The notes under the pieces are model-generated. The model ran no database searches. It worked only from the letters and a program-made list of their open reading frames with translations, and was not told the DNA's origin. From an uncultured Collinsella sp. (lineage in GTDB: Bacteria; Actinomycetota; Coriobacteriia; Coriobacteriales; Coriobacteriaceae): a stretch of DNA of 31,379 bases. The DNA lies in assembly GCA_902494035.1 (NCBI GenBank), contig CABURV010000019.1, positions 1 to 31,379 on the forward strand. Direction: 5' to 3'. Numbering within the stretch: position 1 is the first letter of the stretch; each line of letters opens with the position of its first letter. This document shows positions 28,793 through 31,379 of the stretch, one piece after another. Both the position numbers and the translations under genes were made by a program.

Positions 28793-30991
28793 CTAGCCGA
28801 CCGTATCGTCAGGCGTGGGCGAGGGGTCGGGAGTAGGCGTAGGCGTAGGCGTAGGCGTGCCGCCATCGCCGCCGGTCGAACCACCAGTTGAGCCGCCCGT
28901 CGAGCCACCGGTCGTACCGGTGCCGCCGGTGGTGTCGCCACCCGTGGTCTCGGTGGTCGTGGTCGTCGTGGTAGTCGTTGTGGTAGTTTCCTCTTCGTCC
29001 TCGTTCTCGTCCTTGTCGTCGTTCTCCGTCTTCTTGGCGTTGTTGGTGCCGTAGAACTTCCAGACGCTGTTGTTCTTGTAGGTGGGCGCCGTTCCGGTCG
29101 CAAACTCCTCGCGCTCGGTACCGGTCAGAACGGTGTTCATAAACCGCTTAAAGACAGGCAGGTTGGTGCTGTCGCCCAGCAGGTCCGTGCCGTATTTTTG
29201 GATGGGGATCTCACCTGCGGAATAGCCGGTCCACAGGGCGCACGCCAGCTGCGGGGTATAGCCGCAGAACCACAGGTTGGTGGTGTTGTCGGTGGTGCCC
29301 GTTTTGCCGGCATAGGGCTGGTTGACGCTCAAGGCGCCGGCAGCACCCGTACCGCTGCCCTGCATGACGCCGGACAGAACATCGGTGACCGCGGCGGCCT
29401 CGCCCTCGGTAAGCACCTGTGAGGGATTGTCCGTGTGCTGGTACAGCACCGAACCGGTACGAGAGTCAATCTCGGTGATGGCGATCGGCTGGCGATAGTA
29501 GCCGCCGTTGGCAAACGTCGCGTAGGCGGCGGCCATCTCGAGCGGCGAGATCGAGCCGGTGCCGAGCGTCATGACGGGAACGTCCTCGATGTTGTCCTTG
29601 GCGGGATCGATGCCGAGCTTTTTGACGAGCGAGATGATCTTGCTGTTGCCGACGGCTTCCGCCACCTGGATGTAGCCGGTGTTGGAGGAGTATGCCGTCG
29701 CCTGCTTAAGCGTGATGTTGCCATAGCTATGGTTGGCGTAGTTTTGGACCTCGGTCGTGGTGCCCTTGGCCTTGAGCGGCGAGTTGCAGTTGAGGGTGAC
29801 GTTGGGGTTCATGCCGTTTTGGATGGCAGTTGCCAGCGTAAAGGCCTTAAAGGTGGAGCCGACGGGACGCTTGGCCGTGGCATGGTTTACGTGGTTCTCG
29901 TCGGCGTTGTAGTCATAGCCGCCCACCATGCACTTGATGTAGCCGGTCTTGGGGTCGACGACGACCATGCCCATGTCCAGGCCGTCGAGCGAGAGCGTGT
30001 CGAGCTGCTCGCGGACGGCATTCTCTGCCACCTGCTGCATCGTGGGGTCGATGGTGGTCTTGACGGTCAAGCCGCCCTTAAAGAGCACGTCGGTCGAGAA
30101 CTCCTGCTCCAGCAGCTGCTTAACATAGGCGACAAAGTAGGGCTGCGAGTATACGTCGACGCCGCTGCCCGAGATTTCGGTCACGTTGAGGGTGATGGGC
30201 TCGGCCTGTGCGGCATCGTGCTCCTCCTGCGTGATGTGGCCCAGGCGCAACATGTTGTCAAGGACCTTGTTGCGACGGGACAGCGCCAGGTCGGGGTTGA
30301 CCGTGGGGTCGTACTGCGAGGGCGAGTTGGGAAGGCCGATGAGCAGCGCGGCCTCGCTCAGGGTGAGGTCGGCGGCGCTCTTGGACAGGTAGGTCTCGGC
30401 GGCGGCCTCAATACCGTAGGCGCCGTGACCGTAATAGATGGTGTTGAGGTACATCATGAGGATCTCGTCTTTGGAGTACATGTCCTCCATCTTGACGGCG
30501 ATGTAGGCCTCGCGCACTTTACGCTCGATGGTCGAGTCGAACTGCTCCTCCTGCAGGATGGTGTTGCGCACCAGCTGCTGGGTGATAGTCGAGGCGCCTT
30601 CGTGTCCGCCGCCGAGGGTTGCCACCGCAGCACGCGCGATACCCCACAGGTCGATACCGCCGTGCTCGTAGAAGCGCTCGTCCTCGACGTCAACGGTGCC
30701 CTGCAGCACGTAGGGGGAGACCTCGTCCTTGGTGATGGACTTGCGGTTTTGCGTGTAGAAGCTCGCGATCTTGTTGCCGTTGCAGTCGACGATCTCGGTG
30801 GGCTCGCTCACCAGATACGCGTTGGCGTCGGTGTAGTCGGGCAGATCGGACAGCCAGCGGTTGACGTTGCCGACCATGCCGATGCCAAATGCCACGCCCG
30901 CAATCAGCAGAAAGCCCAAAAACGAGAGCAGGATTATGGGCAGGGCATGCGTCTTTGAACGGCTGCGTCCCTGTCGTTGGCGAGGACCCAT
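28793..30991 (-). CDS. Class A penicillin-binding protein (transglycosylase/transpeptidase)
   Basis: This 732-residue bifunctional peptidoglycan synthase has one membrane anchor at about residues 17-40 after a basic cytoplasmic N-terminus. The GT51 domain follows (Glu103 in VEDERFYEHGG, GASTITQQLVRN at 132-143, and RKVREAYIAVKME). The transpeptidase domain shows Ser379-x-x-Lys382 (GSTFK), Ser435-Ser-Asn437 and Lys563-Thr-Gly (AGKTGTT). The last 80 or so residues are a low-complexity tail: acidic run, poly-Thr, Gly/Ser/Thr repeats and PTPTPTP. ATG 30991 is chosen for its GGAGG site; the longer start at 31114 lacks one. It polymerises and cross-links the cell wall outside the membrane. The tail DNA is repetitive and may vary in length. 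Confidence 0.93.
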   Translation of the reverse strand: MGPRQRQGRSRSKTHALPIILLSFLGFLLIAGVAFGIGMVGNVNRWLSDLPDYTDANAYLVSEPTEIVDCNGNKIASFYTQNRKSITKDEVSPYVLQGTVDVEDERFYEHGGIDLWGIARAAVATLGGGHEGASTITQQLVRNTILQEEQFDSTIERKVREAYIAVKMEDMYSKDEILMMYLNTIYYGHGAYGIEAAAETYLSKSAADLTLSEAALLIGLPNSPSQYDPTVNPDLALSRRNKVLDNMLRLGHITQEEHDAAQAEPITLNVTEISGSGVDVYSQPYFVAYVKQLLEQEFSTDVLFKGGLTVKTTIDPTMQQVAENAVREQLDTLSLDGLDMGMVVVDPKTGYIKCMVGGYDYNADENHVNHATAKRPVGSTFKAFTLATAIQNGMNPNVTLNCNSPLKAKGTTTEVQNYANHSYGNITLKQATAYSSNTGYIQVAEAVGNSKIISLVKKLGIDPAKDNIEDVPVMTLGTGSISPLEMAAAYATFANGGYYRQPIAITEIDSRTGSVLYQHTDNPSQVLTEGEAAAVTDVLSGVMQGSGTGAAGALSVNQPYAGKTGTTDNTTNLWFCGYTPQLACALWTGYSAGEIPIQKYGTDLLGDSTNLPVFKRFMNTVLTGTEREEFATGTAPTYKNNSVWKFYGTNNAKKTENDDKDENEDEEETTTTTTTTTTTTETTGGDTTGGTGTTGGSTGGSTGGSTGGDGGTPTPTPTPTPDPSPTPDDTVG

Positions 30992-31153
30992 ATATTGACC
31001 TCCAGGTATGTCGTGCCGGACGGTGGATGTGCCGTCGGGGCAGGATGGACATAAGTTATTACACGATAAACCAAACGGGGCGCGCGATGCCTCGTGTATG
31101 CTGGAAGACGGCATTTTTCAGAGTGAATGCATACCTTGGTAAGGAGTTTGTCG

Positions 31154-31379
31154 ATGGCGATTCGGACGATGGGGCCGAGCAGACAATACGAGACTGGATT
31201 GGATGCTGCCGGCACGGCGCTGCCCGAGCTGCTGGCGCCGGCGGGCGGGCTCGACCAGATGCTTGCGGCCATCGCCGCGGGTGCCGATGCCATCTATGCG
31301 GGGTTGGGCGGCTTTAACGCCCGTGTGAGCGCCCATGGCTTTACGGATGACGAGTTTGCGCGCGGCTGCGCCGTGGCGC
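31154..31379 (+). CDS. U32-family peptidase, 5' part (partial)
   Basis: The first 75 residues of a protein run off the right edge of the window. LPELLAPAGGLDQMLAAIAA, then GADAIYAGLGGFNARVSAHGF, is the diagnostic start of the peptidase U32 family (collagenase-like; related to RlhA, TrhP and YegQ). Several members are now known to hydroxylate RNA bases rather than cut protein. AAGGAG at 31141-31146 fixes ATG 31154. It is divergent from the penicillin-binding protein gene across about 160 bp. The catalytic and Fe-S-cluster regions lie outside the window, so the subfamily cannot be set. Confidence 0.85.
   Translation, partial: MAIRTMGPSRQYETGLDAAGTALPELLAPAGGLDQMLAAIAAGADAIYAGLGGFNARVSAHGFTDDEFARGCAVA

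Noticed and set aside
28830..28990. Tandem GGCGTA-like and GTCGTG-like units suggesting a CRISPR-like or satellite array
   Set aside because: They are in-frame codons of the low-complexity tail of the penicillin-binding protein, with no spacers.
29435..30958. 507-codon plus-strand frame opposite the penicillin-binding protein
   Set aside because: The minus strand encodes full GT51 and transpeptidase motifs; the plus product is Val/Gly/Asp/Leu-rich and unrelated to anything.
1..31379. tRNA, rRNA, CRISPR arrays or phage genes
   Set aside because: No cloverleaf-like tRNA, rRNA segment, regularly spaced spacer array or phage structural gene was seen on reading both strands.

Overview
The window comes from a high-GC actinobacterial chromosome. 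It most resembles a gut coriobacterium of the Collinsella type. This rests on base composition, codon use, the zinc-type S14 and L36 proteins, and an anaerobic selenium/molybdenum purine-degradation locus beside the ribosomal spc/alpha genes. The genus is an inference from gene content; no database was consulted.

Positions 1-15750 hold a purine/urate catabolism locus. It opens with the 3' end of a ygfK-type flavin/Fe-S oxidoreductase, a four-cluster ferredoxin and a fused 2Fe-2S/molybdopterin xanthine dehydrogenase (xdhD-type), closed by a terminator at 4159-4190. An interruption follows (4191-5682): a truncated IS3-family transposase, three direct repeats with a 33-bp period, and a convergent unknown single-pass membrane protein. 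Then come a YheO/PAS-HTH regulator (minus) divergent from dpaL (ygeX), ygeY, ygeW, mocA and a hydA-type dihydropyrimidinase. Last is the selenium-molybdenum hydroxylase maturation set yqeC (minus), yqeB and xdhC. The same set of genes has been linked to anaerobic urate/purine breakdown in gut bacteria. XdhD-type hydroxylases act on purines, amidohydrolases open rings, DpaL releases ammonia and pyruvate from 2,3-diaminopropionate, and YgeW is a carbamoyltransferase that could support ATP formation through carbamoyl phosphate. MocA, YqeB, YqeC and XdhC mature the Mo/Se cofactor.

Positions 15897-25972 are a ribosomal run: rplE, rpsZ, rpsH, rplF, rplR, rpsE, rpmD, rplO, secY, adk, map, infA, rpmJ, rpsM, rpsK, rpsD, rpoA, rplQ, ended by a strong terminator. 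It begins at rplE with its own promoter. The genes that normally precede rplE (rplX, rplN and others) are absent, and the purine locus sits in their place.

Positions 26008-31379 hold truA, a family-2-like glycosyltransferase, argR, a class A penicillin-binding protein on the minus strand, and the start of a U32-family peptidase that runs off the window.

The least explained elements are non-coding. They are twin AACAAA-N3-TTTGTT operators 51 bp apart between the regulator and dpaL; a 67-bp palindromic element in two copies bracketing yqeC-yqeB-xdhC; a 129-bp multi-arm palindrome beginning inside the map stop region; and the 33-bp-period CGGAAAAGTGT array next to the IS remnant.
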